Shown here: positions 1 through 6,771 of the stretch, piece after piece | How positions within the stretch are numbered: the first letter of the stretch is position 1 | Layout of the letters: each line of letters opens with the position of its first letter | Assembly (NCBI GenBank): GCA_963422705.1 | Contig: OY730443.1 | Span: forward strand, 124,001 to 188,000 | Source: G963422705 sp963422705 | GTDB lineage: Bacteria; Poribacteria; WGA-4E; WGA-3G | Reading direction: 5' to 3' | Length of the DNA stretch: 64,000 nt | Notes under the pieces: model-generated | Seen by the model: only the letters and a program-made list of their open reading frames with translations | Databases searched by the model: none | What the model was told of the DNA's origin: nothing | Made by a program: the position numbers and the translations under genes

Positions 1-762
1 TATATGCACAGCTTTGGGATGACAAAAAATTATATTGTGCTGGCTGAATACCCGTTCACGCTGGTTCCGCTTCATTTGTTGCTTTTTGGAAAACCTTTTT
101 TTGAAAATCTTGTGTGGAAGCCAGAGCGGGGAACGACATTTCTCCTTGTTCACCGTGACACGGGGGAGGTGAAAAAAGTTGTTGCTGATTCTTTCTTTTC
201 CTTTCATCACATCAATGCGTTTGAGACGCAGGACGGTATTGTTGTTGACCTTGTGGGGTTTCCCGATGCGTCTATTGTCAAGGCTTTGTGTTTAGAAAAT
301 ATGAGGACAGGGGATGTGCCGATTCCAGCGGGGCAGATGAGGCGGTACACGCTTGGGTGGGATGAGACGAAGGCGACGTATGAAACAATCGTGGACGATG
401 CGATTGAGCTGCCGCGCATTAATTACGAAAAAGTAAGCACAAAGCCGTACAGTGTCGTGTACGGAGCAGGTGCCGAGCCAGCCCATCCAAACAATTTTCT
501 TAACCGACTAGTGAAGGTGAACATCAAGGAGAGGCGGGTTGCAGAATGGCGTGAGGAGAACTGCTATCCGGGTGAGCCAGTGTTTGTTTCGTCTCCCGAA
601 GCAGAGCGAGAGGATGAGGGCGTTGTTCTTTCTGTCGTATTGAACGCACACACGCACCGCTCGTTTCTGCTTGTGTTGGACGCAGCTTCATTTGAAGAAA
701 AAGGACGAGCAGAAGTTCCACACCACATACCCTTTGGATTTCACGGACACTATTTCTCTTAA
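1..762 (+). CDS. Carotenoid oxygenase (RPE65 family), C-terminal part
   Basis: This is the C-terminal part of a carotenoid cleavage dioxygenase; the reading frame is open to the window edge, so the gene starts upstream. The family cleaves carotenoid or stilbene double bonds with a non-haem Fe(II) held by four histidines. Three family His contexts are visible: MHSFGMT at the start, FHHINAFE about 65 residues later, and the terminal PFGFHGHY. The fourth would lie upstream. The C-terminus looks complete and ends in the usual GFHG block. The substrate cannot be read from this fragment. Identification is confident; the true start is outside the window. Confidence 0.88.
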   Translation, partial: YMHSFGMTKNYIVLAEYPFTLVPLHLLLFGKPFFENLVWKPERGTTFLLVHRDTGEVKKVVADSFFSFHHINAFETQDGIVVDLVGFPDASIVKALCLENMRTGDVPIPAGQMRRYTLGWDETKATYETIVDDAIELPRINYEKVSTKPYSVVYGAGAEPAHPNNFLNRLVKVNIKERRVAEWREENCYPGEPVFVSSPEAEREDEGVVLSVVLNAHTHRSFLLVLDAASFEEKGRAEVPHHIPFGFHGHYFS

Positions 763-772
763 CAAAATAATT

Positions 773-778
773 TATACT
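773..778 (+). promoter_or_regulatory. Likely -10 box upstream of the truncated tRNA-Ser
   Basis: TATACT lies 8 nt before the first base of the tRNA-Ser-like sequence at 787, the spacing expected for a stable-RNA promoter. No good -35 box is visible 16-18 nt upstream. It probably was the tRNA promoter and now would drive the downstream isomerase gene. Confidence 0.4.
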
Positions 779-786
779 ATACGCAA

Positions 787-848
787 GGAGAGGTGCGAGA
801 GTGGTTTAATGGGACGGTATTGAAAACCGTTGTATGAGCAATCGTACC
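787..848 (+). pseudogene. Truncated tRNA-Ser(UGA), T arm and 3' acceptor missing
   Basis: The sequence reads as the 5' three quarters of a bacterial tRNA-Ser. It has the acceptor strand GGAGAGG, a D arm containing GAGTGGTTTAATGGG, an anticodon stem ACGGT/ACCGT around the loop ATTGAAA (anticodon TGA), and a short variable arm GTAT/GTAC. The T arm with GGTTCGAATCC and the 3' acceptor strand are absent. The sequence passes directly into an AAGGAG ribosome binding site and the start codon of the isomerase at 867. It cannot make a functional tRNA. It may be a recombination scar at a tRNA gene, a tRNA-derived leader, or an assembly join. Confidence 0.7.
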
Positions 849-866
849 TAAGGAGTCAAAAAAACT

Positions 867-1739
867 ATGTTTAAAATCGGTGTGATTGGTGATGAGGTAT
901 CCCAAGACTTCGCCACCGTTGTTAACTTTGTGAAAGAATTCGAGCTACATTCCATTGAAATCCGTTCTGTGTGGGATAAACTCCCTCATGAACTCACAGA
1001 TGCCGACATCGACGAGATGAAACGGTTATTGGAGGATACCAACATTGAGATTATCGGTATCGCATCCCCGTTTTTCAAGTGCGATATGGACAGCCCGGCG
1101 GAGCGGAAAGAACATATCGAAATTTTGAAAGGATGTATCAAAACCGCCAAAACGTTGGATACGAATCTCATCCGAACGTTTGTGTTTTGGGACACAGGGG
1201 AAACAGAGCAACGCTGGGACGAAATTATCGCATCCTACGATGAACCGCGACGGATAGCGGATGGTGAAGGTATCATTCTCGGAATGGAAAATGAATCGAC
1301 AACCTCGCTGCGGACTGCCAAACTGACGGCCCAATTCATTGAGCAGATTGATTCTCCAAGCGTTCTGCCCATCTGGGACCCGGCGAATGAAGCACACGCC
1401 GAAGGCGGAGAAACGCCTTATCCGGATGCCTACAAACACCTCAAAGCGACGATGATTCACGCGCATCTTAAGGATGCCGCCCCAAATCCACAGACGGGCA
1501 AAATGGAGTCTGTTCCCGTCGGAGATGGAATCATTGACTGGCAAGGACAGCTTCAAGCGTATGCGGATGATGGATACGAAGGCCACCTCTGTTTAGAAAC
1601 ACACTGGCGCCCCTCTCTTAAAATTGACGAGGCCATTCTGAACAGACCGGCAGGTCAAGCTTTCTCGGAGGCGGGAGAAAAAGCGTCCCGCATCTGCATC
1701 CAGAATTTATTACGGCTCATTGATAACTTAAAGACATAA
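867..1739 (+). CDS. Sugar phosphate isomerase/epimerase, xylose isomerase-like TIM barrel
   Basis: A 290-residue protein of the AP-endonuclease-2/xylose-isomerase-like TIM barrel family, which isomerises or epimerises sugars and inositols in the cytoplasm. The expected metal ligands are visible as E141 in GMENE, D171 in WDPANE, the MIHAHLKDA strand (H198/H200) and E244 in CLETHW. Length is normal. A strong AAGGAG lies 7-8 nt before the ATG, directly abutting the tRNA-Ser remnant. Its last 25 codons plus following DNA are copied twice more downstream (3422 and 5386), marking duplication endpoints. With the dehydratase at 5539 it suggests sugar or sugar-acid catabolism. The exact substrate is unknown. 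Confidence 0.88.
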   Translation: MFKIGVIGDEVSQDFATVVNFVKEFELHSIEIRSVWDKLPHELTDADIDEMKRLLEDTNIEIIGIASPFFKCDMDSPAERKEHIEILKGCIKTAKTLDTNLIRTFVFWDTGETEQRWDEIIASYDEPRRIADGEGIILGMENESTTSLRTAKLTAQFIEQIDSPSVLPIWDPANEAHAEGGETPYPDAYKHLKATMIHAHLKDAAPNPQTGKMESVPVGDGIIDWQGQLQAYADDGYEGHLCLETHWRPSLKIDEAILNRPAGQAFSEAGEKASRICIQNLLRLIDNLKT

Positions 1740-1796
1740 AACTGCCAAAACGCTTTTAGCAGTGATGCCAACGCACATTCAGGCGAAACCCACCGA

Positions 1797-2050
1797 ACCG
1801 ATGTCTTACCGCCGGTTTGTGAACCGTTTGATTGTGATGTTGAGCGTCCGTTACGCCGTCGGTGTGAAAATCGGTGGCGTGAGCCGCTCATCGGAGACGC
1901 GATTCGGTGCCCGCAAAGGTTGTGTTTTGTCTTTGCATCTGATAAACTTAATATGGTGGCGATGATGTCCACTTTAGACATCCTGCGTGCCATAGTTCGA
2001 TAGAAACAGACAATATCAAAGGGTTTTCAATCCCTAAAGGAGCATATCAA
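1797..2050 (+). other. Leader of cassette unit 1, identical to unit 2
   Basis: About 250 bp of apparently non-coding DNA lie between the isomerase tail and the start codon at 2051. By eye it is base-for-base identical to 3555-3808 before the second copy, although the genes that follow have clearly diverged. It ends with a good ribosome binding site (AAAGGAG, 9 nt before ATG). The small open frames in it have no recognisable content. It could be a conserved leader RNA or a recent gene-conversion tract. Confidence 0.6.
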
Positions 2051-2809
2051 ATGCGTTTGAAAAAGTTTTATCTTCCCATCGGCGCGTTGCTCATCGCGAT
2101 TTGTGCGATAGCTCTCTTTGCGTTGCGTTCGGAGCGCATGAAAGAACCGATTGTGATTTACAAGCCAACAATCACGGAGACACCGGCGCAGGTTCCCACA
2201 GGAGAGGTAACGGATACCTCAACAGGTGGACACGTCCACACGGACGGCACATGGCCCACTGAATCACATTCCCAGGTTTCCGCTACAATACCTGAAGCCG
2301 ACATAGATGATGACGCTGCGTTTGAGGCAGAAATGGCCGCATACGATGCTGAATATGAAGCACGCGAAAAGCGAATGAAGATAAGAGCAGCATATCTTGC
2401 GAAATTAGAGGCGCAAGATAAGGAAAGGAAACGACTTGAAAAAGAGGCGAAAACACTTGCTGAAGAAGTCGATAAATTTGGTGATAATTTTATGGTAGAT
2501 GCTGTAGATTTATTGCCTGTTTTTTCTATGTCTTACGATGATTTTCATAACACGTATCAGACGGTTGCAGAACGTAAAGAAGTTGCAAGGAAGTTTGCGA
2601 AGATTGAATTACATCGTATTTCATATCGTGATTTGATTGAGAATACGAGTCCAAAACTTCGTCAAATGATTTATGCTCGGATGACAGAAAACGGGTATAT
2701 AGAGACATATCAGCGTGTATTTTTACCCGAAGAAGTTATTAAAGATTCGACGTTAAAGGCGATTATAGCTGAGCATGCGGAACACCCACATATACAGAAA
2801 GGAAGGTAA
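2051..2809 (+). CDS. Membrane-anchored coiled-coil protein, cassette copy 1
   Basis: A 252-residue protein of unknown function. It has a basic start (MRLKK), one hydrophobic segment at about residues 7-25, then a Thr/Pro-rich linker with TGGHVHTDGTW. A long charged helix (about 90-150, rich in Glu, Lys, Arg and Ala) should form a coiled coil. A mixed C-terminal domain follows, with SYDDFHNTYQT and a terminal AEHPHIQKGR. This predicts a periplasmic or surface protein held by an N-terminal anchor. Copy 2 at 3809 has nearly the same ends but differs in the linker and helix. The next gene starts 3 nt after its stop, suggesting translational coupling. Function unknown. Confidence 0.75.
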   Translation: MRLKKFYLPIGALLIAICAIALFALRSERMKEPIVIYKPTITETPAQVPTGEVTDTSTGGHVHTDGTWPTESHSQVSATIPEADIDDDAAFEAEMAAYDAEYEAREKRMKIRAAYLAKLEAQDKERKRLEKEAKTLAEEVDKFGDNFMVDAVDLLPVFSMSYDDFHNTYQTVAERKEVARKFAKIELHRISYRDLIENTSPKLRQMIYARMTENGYIETYQRVFLPEEVIKDSTLKAIIAEHAEHPHIQKGR

Positions 2810-2812
2810 ACA

Positions 2813-3214
2813 GTGTATAAAGCAAGTCATTTCAATCTGATAAGGTTCTTTTTGATACTGCTTTTATGTTGTTTCACTTATTCCATCATATCACCGATAA
2901 CGGTTGATACTGTTTATGCGAAAAGAGAAGAGAAGCAGAAACGGAATGAAGAAAAGCAGAAACGCCGTGCTGAAAAACGTCGGCGTCAAGAAGAAAAGGA
3001 AGGACGCAACAAGCCGCAAGAAGGACAAGAAAAGTCGCAAGAAGAACGTGATAAATACCAAGAGCGCCGCATTAAGCAGCTTGAAAGTGGTCAAAAGAAA
3101 AGCGGTATTCTTGGTTGGATAGATAAAGTAACGTCACCTATTCCTGTTGTTAGTACTATCGTAGATGCTGTAACTGATGCAGCAGGAGTGGTTATTCCGT
3201 CAGCGGATCTGTGA
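2813..3214 (+). pseudogene. Secreted basic protein, copy 1, frameshifted and lacking the Cys-rich tail
   Basis: This starts at a GTG 3 nt after the upstream stop, with GGAAGG overlapping that stop. It encodes a signal peptide (FFLILLLCC...VDTVYA, cleavage before KREEK) and a Lys/Arg/Glu-rich helix, 133 residues in all. Against the intact copy at 4571 it has one extra G (CAGCGGATCTG versus CAGCGATCTG near 3205), which moves the frame into a stop. About 200 bp encoding the Cys-rich tail are deleted soon after. The first residues of that tail (CENNCGAENLPRS) can still be read in the shifted frame. It is probably a decaying copy, although a short secreted product is still possible. Confidence 0.7.
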
Positions 3215-3272
3215 AAACAATTGCGGTGCTGAAAACTTACCGCGTTCAGAAAATAGATGGAAGTCATACCGA

Positions 3273-3389
3273 ATGAAAACCAGAACTCGTTTATTTTTCT
3301 GTGTTCTCTTATCACTCTTGGTGATGTCCGTAGTTTTTCCAGTCAGTTATACAGCGCGTTGTCCAGAGAACCAGGAAAAGGCTACTTAA
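3273..3389 (+). pseudogene. Signal-peptide relic of a third cassette gene (unit 1)
   Basis: The frame MKTRTRLFFCVLLSLLVMS encodes a clear signal peptide and then reaches a TAA after about 38 codons. Beyond the stop the same frame continues as a Lys/Arg/Glu-rich run that joins in frame onto the duplicated isomerase tail. The structure resembles the start of the neighbouring secreted basic protein, so it looks like the remnant of a further paralogue cut by the duplication. A matching relic is at 5240-5353. Confidence 0.45.
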
Positions 3390-3554
3390 AAGGAAAAGCG
3401 TCGCGAAGAAAAGCGCAAACGCTCGGAGGCGGGAGAAAAAGCGTCCCGCATCTGCATCCAGGATTTATTACGGCTCATTGATAACTTAAAGACATAAAAC
3501 TGCCAAAACGCTTTTAGCAGTGATGCCAACGCATATTCAGGCGAAACCCACCGA

Positions 3555-3808
3555 ACCGATGTCTTACCGCCGGTTTGTGAACCGTTTGATTGTGATGTTG
3601 AGCGTCCGTTACGCCGTCGGTGTGAAAATCGGTGGCGTGAGCCGCTCATCGGAGACGCGATTCGGTGCCCGCAAAGGTTGTGTTTTGTCTTTGCATCTGA
3701 TAAACTTAATATGGTGGCGATGATGTCCACTTTAGACATCCTGCGTGCCATAGTTCGATAGAAACAGACAATATCAAAGGGTTTTCAATCCCTAAAGGAG
3801 CATATCAA
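3555..3808 (+). other. Leader of cassette unit 2
   Basis: This is the duplicate of 1797-2050, ending in the same AAAGGAG ribosome binding site before the ATG at 3809. No convincing coding content was found on either strand. Confidence 0.6.
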
Positions 3809-4567
3809 ATGCGTTTGAAAAAGTTTTATCTTTCCATCGGCGCGTTGCTCATCGCGATTTGTGTGATAGGTTTCTTTGCGTTGCGTTCGGATGTGCCAAC
3901 CGAACCGATCAAGATCTACAAGGTGAACACGCCTGTGGAGAAATCCGAAACCTCTACAGGTGGACATTTCAACGCTGAATCACATTCTCAGGTTTCCGAT
4001 ATAATACCTGAAGCCGACATAGATGATGACGCTGCGTTTGAAGCAGAAATGGCGGCATACGATGCTGAAGCGGCACGCTTGGATGCTGAATATGAAGCAC
4101 GCAAAAAGCGAATGGAAGCACGCGAAAAGCGAATGAAGATAAAAGCGGCATATCTTGCGAAATTAGAGGCGCAAGCAGCGGAGCGAAAAAGGCTTGAAAA
4201 AGAGGCGAAATCGTTTTCGGAAGAGGTGAACAAAGTAAGCGATTCTATTTTTTCAGATGTGGAAGCTATATTACCGCTTGCTTCTATGTCTTACGATGAT
4301 TTTCATAACACGTATCAAACGGTTGAAGAGCGTAGAAAAGTTGCGATGAAGTTTGCAGAGATTGAATCACATCGTAAGACATTCCGAGATTTATTTGAGA
4401 ACCTGAGTCCCGAACTCCATAAACAAGTTTACGTAATTATGGAAGAAGAAGGTACTCTGGATTTATATAAGCGTGTATTTCTGCCGGAGCAACTAATCAC
4501 AGATGAAAAGTTAAATCGTCTTATTGCAGAACATGCGGAACACCCACATATACAGAAAGGAAGGTAA
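3809..4567 (+). CDS. Membrane-anchored coiled-coil protein, cassette copy 2
   Basis: A 252-residue paralogue of the protein at 2051, of unknown function. It keeps the MRLKKFYL start, the single hydrophobic anchor, the ESHSQVS...PEADIDDDAA block, a long Ala/Glu/Lys/Arg coiled coil, SYDDFHNTYQT and the AEHPHIQKGR ending. The linker is shorter (no HVHTDGTW) and the helix longer (extra DAEAARLDAEYEARKKRMEA), so net length is the same. Divergence is concentrated in the linker, the helix and residues about 150-230. Followed 3 nt later by a GTG-started secreted protein. Likely cell-envelope associated. Confidence 0.75.
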   Translation: MRLKKFYLSIGALLIAICVIGFFALRSDVPTEPIKIYKVNTPVEKSETSTGGHFNAESHSQVSDIIPEADIDDDAAFEAEMAAYDAEAARLDAEYEARKKRMEAREKRMKIKAAYLAKLEAQAAERKRLEKEAKSFSEEVNKVSDSIFSDVEAILPLASMSYDDFHNTYQTVEERRKVAMKFAEIESHRKTFRDLFENLSPELHKQVYVIMEEEGTLDLYKRVFLPEQLITDEKLNRLIAEHAEHPHIQKGR

Positions 4568-4570
4568 ACA

Positions 4571-5233
4571 GTGTATCAATCCAGTCATTTCAATCTGATA
4601 AGGTTCTTTTTAATACTGCTTTTATGTTGTTTCACTTATTCCATCACATCACCGATAACGGTTGATACTGTTTATGCGAAAAGAGAAGAGAAGCAGGAAC
4701 GGAACGAAGAAAAGCAGAAACGCCGTGCTGAAAAACGTCGGCGTCAAGAAGAAAAGGAAGGACGCAACAAGTCGCAAGCAGGACAGGAAAAGTCGCAAGA
4801 AGAACGTGATAAAGACCAAGATCGCCGCATTAAGCAGCTTGAAAGTGGTCAAAAGAAAAGCGGTATTATTGGTTGGCTCAAGTCAGCTGCGTCAAAGGTC
4901 CCTGTTATAGGTCCTATTCTCGATATTCCTATTGATCTACTTGACCTTGTTATTCCGTCAGCGATCTGCGAAAACAATTGCGGTGCTGAAAACTTACCGC
5001 GTTCAGATTCACATGCTTGGACTTGTAAGGACAAGGGCCATGACTCGCCCGTTGTTGTTTGGATGTGTTCTGAAGCAACGATGGAGTGTCCAAAGGCTTC
5101 AGAACACTTTAACTGTTCGGGTCAGAACGCTCATAATCGTAACACGGTGTCAGGCAGCGACGGTAACAAGAACCCCGACTGTACCATCTGCTGGGGTTCA
5201 GGTGCTTGCTCTGTTTGCGACAATACCGATTAA
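4571..5233 (+). CDS. Secreted basic protein with Cys-rich tail, cassette copy 2
   Basis: A 220-residue exported protein of unknown function. Order: signal peptide (about residues 1-36, cleavage after VDTVYA), a very basic/acidic helix of KREEKQ-type repeats, an amphipathic hydrophobic stretch (IIGWLKSAASKVPVIGPI), then a tail with ten cysteines. The tail ends in CTICWGSGACSVC, which resembles one DnaJ-type C-x-x-C-x-G-x-G unit, so metal binding or disulfides are likely. The GTG start is coupled to the upstream gene. This is the intact version of the broken copy at 2813. The name rests on visible features only. Confidence 0.7.
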   Translation: MYQSSHFNLIRFFLILLLCCFTYSITSPITVDTVYAKREEKQERNEEKQKRRAEKRRRQEEKEGRNKSQAGQEKSQEERDKDQDRRIKQLESGQKKSGIIGWLKSAASKVPVIGPILDIPIDLLDLVIPSAICENNCGAENLPRSDSHAWTCKDKGHDSPVVVWMCSEATMECPKASEHFNCSGQNAHNRNTVSGSDGNKNPDCTICWGSGACSVCDNTD

Positions 5234-5239
5234 CGCATC

Positions 5240-5353
5240 ATTACCAAAACTCGTTTATTTTTCTGTGTCCTCTTATCACTCTTGGTGATGTCCGTAGTTG
5301 TTCCAGTCAGTTATACAGCGCGTCGTCCAGAGAACCAGGAAAAGGCTACTTAA
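5240..5353 (+). pseudogene. Signal-peptide relic of a third cassette gene (unit 2)
   Basis: This is the counterpart of 3273-3389, reading TKTRLFFCVLLSLLVMS-type sequence to a TAA at 5351. It lacks an ATG here. The downstream Lys/Arg/Glu-rich frame again fuses toward the copied isomerase tail, but in this unit a second stop (TGA in GGCGTGAGA) interrupts it. Confidence 0.35.
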
Positions 5354-5385
5354 AAGGAAAAGCGTCGCAAAGAAAAGCGCAAACG

Positions 5386-5516
5386 CTCGGAGGCGTGAGA
5401 AAAAGCGTCCCGCATCTGCATCCAGAATTTATTACGGCTCATTGATAACTTAAAGACATAAAACCGCCAAAACGCTTTTAGCAGTGATGCCAACGCACAT
5501 TCAGGCGAAACCCACC
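5386..5516 (+). repeat. Third, partial copy of the isomerase 3' end (131 bp)
   Basis: This repeats 1664-1794 and 3422-3552: the last 25 isomerase codons plus about 55 bp of downstream DNA, ending at CGAAACCCACC. It sits just before the dehydratase start. The cassette is therefore bracketed by direct repeats derived from the isomerase gene, which suggests the isomerase and dehydratase were originally adjacent. Confidence 0.85.
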
Positions 5517-5538
5517 TTACCGAATCAGGAGAAAAAAC

Positions 5539-6624
5539 ATGAAAATCAGGGCGGTTCGTACCGCGCTTTACGATATACCACCCCAAGTCAAACGGGTTGA
5601 TGCCATCCAAACTTTTGTATCCATGGAATTTCCGTTCATTGAAATTGAGGATGCAGACGGGGTGATAGGCACAGGATTCTCCTATACCATCGGTAAGGGC
5701 GGCGCCGCGATTAAAGCCATTCTAGATGACTATCTTACTCCCATTCTGCTTCAAGAGGACGCAGCGAACATCGACAGAATCTGGAACCGGATGTGGATGG
5801 ACACACATTGGGTAGGAAGGGGCGGTATCGTCACTTTAGGCATGGCCGCGGTAGATATCGCCCTCTGGGATTTGATGGCAAACCGGGCCAATTTACCGCT
5901 ATATCAACTCCTCGGCGGCTCACAGGAATCTGTTCCGGTTTACAACACCGATGGTGGCTGGCTACACCTTCAGGAGGATGAACTGGTACGCCAATCCATC
6001 GGATTTGTCGAAAATGGATTCAAAGGGATTAAGATTAAGGTAGGGCGCGACAGCCTACACGACGACGTTGCAAGAATCCACGCCGTCCGAAAAGCTATCG
6101 GAAAAGAACCCTTCTTGATGATAGACGCCAATATGAAGTGGAACGCCCGTGAAGCAATACGACTCGCACGCCGCGTCGAAGACGCAGACATCTTCTGGTT
6201 TGAAGAGCCGATTGAAGCAGACGATGTCGATAGCCACGTTACACTCCGGGAGAAAACGACTATCCCCATTGCCGTTGGGGAAACACTTTATAATAAATAC
6301 GTGTTTCAAGAGTATATCGCACAAGGCGCAGCCGATATCCTGCAACCAGACGCCGTCCGCGTCGGCGGGATATCCGAATGGATGAAAGTCGCACACACCG
6401 CTGAATGCTTCGGACTTTCTGTCTCCCCGCACTTTTTGATGGATTTGCACGTCCATCTGGCAGCCGCTGTACAACACTCGCTCTTTGTCGAATACATCCC
6501 CTCACTCGACCCGGTTCTTGACGACACCTTGACACTCAAAGATGGACACTTCACACCCTCGAATCGCCCAGGACACGGAATCCTGTTCAACAAACAGAAA
6601 CTCGCACAATATCAGATTGAATAA
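5539..6624 (+). CDS. Mandelate racemase/muconate lactonizing enzyme family dehydratase
   Basis: A 361-residue enolase-superfamily enzyme that abstracts a proton next to a carboxylate with Mg2+. The residues line up with the mandelate racemase subgroup: K165-x-K167 in KIKVG, metal ligands D196 (IDANMKW), E222 (WFEEP) and E248 (VGET), and the His-Asp dyad H298 (SPHFL) with D271 (QPDAV). The full catalytic set predicts an active racemase or acid-sugar dehydratase. AGGAG precedes the ATG. Together with the sugar isomerase at 867 it suggests use of sugar acids. The substrate is not determinable by eye. Confidence 0.9.
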   Translation: MKIRAVRTALYDIPPQVKRVDAIQTFVSMEFPFIEIEDADGVIGTGFSYTIGKGGAAIKAILDDYLTPILLQEDAANIDRIWNRMWMDTHWVGRGGIVTLGMAAVDIALWDLMANRANLPLYQLLGGSQESVPVYNTDGGWLHLQEDELVRQSIGFVENGFKGIKIKVGRDSLHDDVARIHAVRKAIGKEPFLMIDANMKWNAREAIRLARRVEDADIFWFEEPIEADDVDSHVTLREKTTIPIAVGETLYNKYVFQEYIAQGAADILQPDAVRVGGISEWMKVAHTAECFGLSVSPHFLMDLHVHLAAAVQHSLFVEYIPSLDPVLDDTLTLKDGHFTPSNRPGHGILFNKQKLAQYQIE

Positions 6625-6771
6625 TATCTCACGCAGTACGGATGGGCGATGGTTCCTTAGGAATTCATGACAGACACACAAATCGCCTCAACCATGCTTA
6701 TCATATCACCGGAGAACCACGCGAATTTTTAGATTAACCTCGAAGATGAGGGAAATCACGCTCAAAAAAAT

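Larger units (their letters stand above)
1664..3421 (+). repeat. Tandem cassette, unit 1 (1758 bp)
   Basis: This unit runs from CTCGGAGGCG inside the 3' end of the isomerase gene to the next occurrence of the same sequence at 3422. It holds the isomerase tail, a leader of about 250 bp, a membrane-anchored coiled-coil protein gene, a secreted basic protein gene (broken in this copy) and a short signal-peptide relic. The join carries the microhomology CTCGGAGGCG. Confidence 0.85.
3422..5385 (+). repeat. Tandem cassette, unit 2 (1964 bp)
   Basis: The second copy of the cassette begins with the duplicated 3' end of the isomerase gene and ends where the third partial copy starts. It is about 200 bp longer than unit 1 because its secreted-protein gene keeps the Cys-rich 3' end. 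The leader is identical to unit 1 while the coding parts have diverged. Confidence 0.85.

Noticed and set aside
1026..1586. 186-codon frame antisense to the sugar isomerase
   Set aside because: It is a shadow of a strongly supported gene on the other strand.
1762..1965. 67-codon frame in the cassette leader (and its copy at 3520)
   Set aside because: It has no ribosome binding site and is low in protein-like features; identity between copies reflects the duplicated DNA, not coding constraint.
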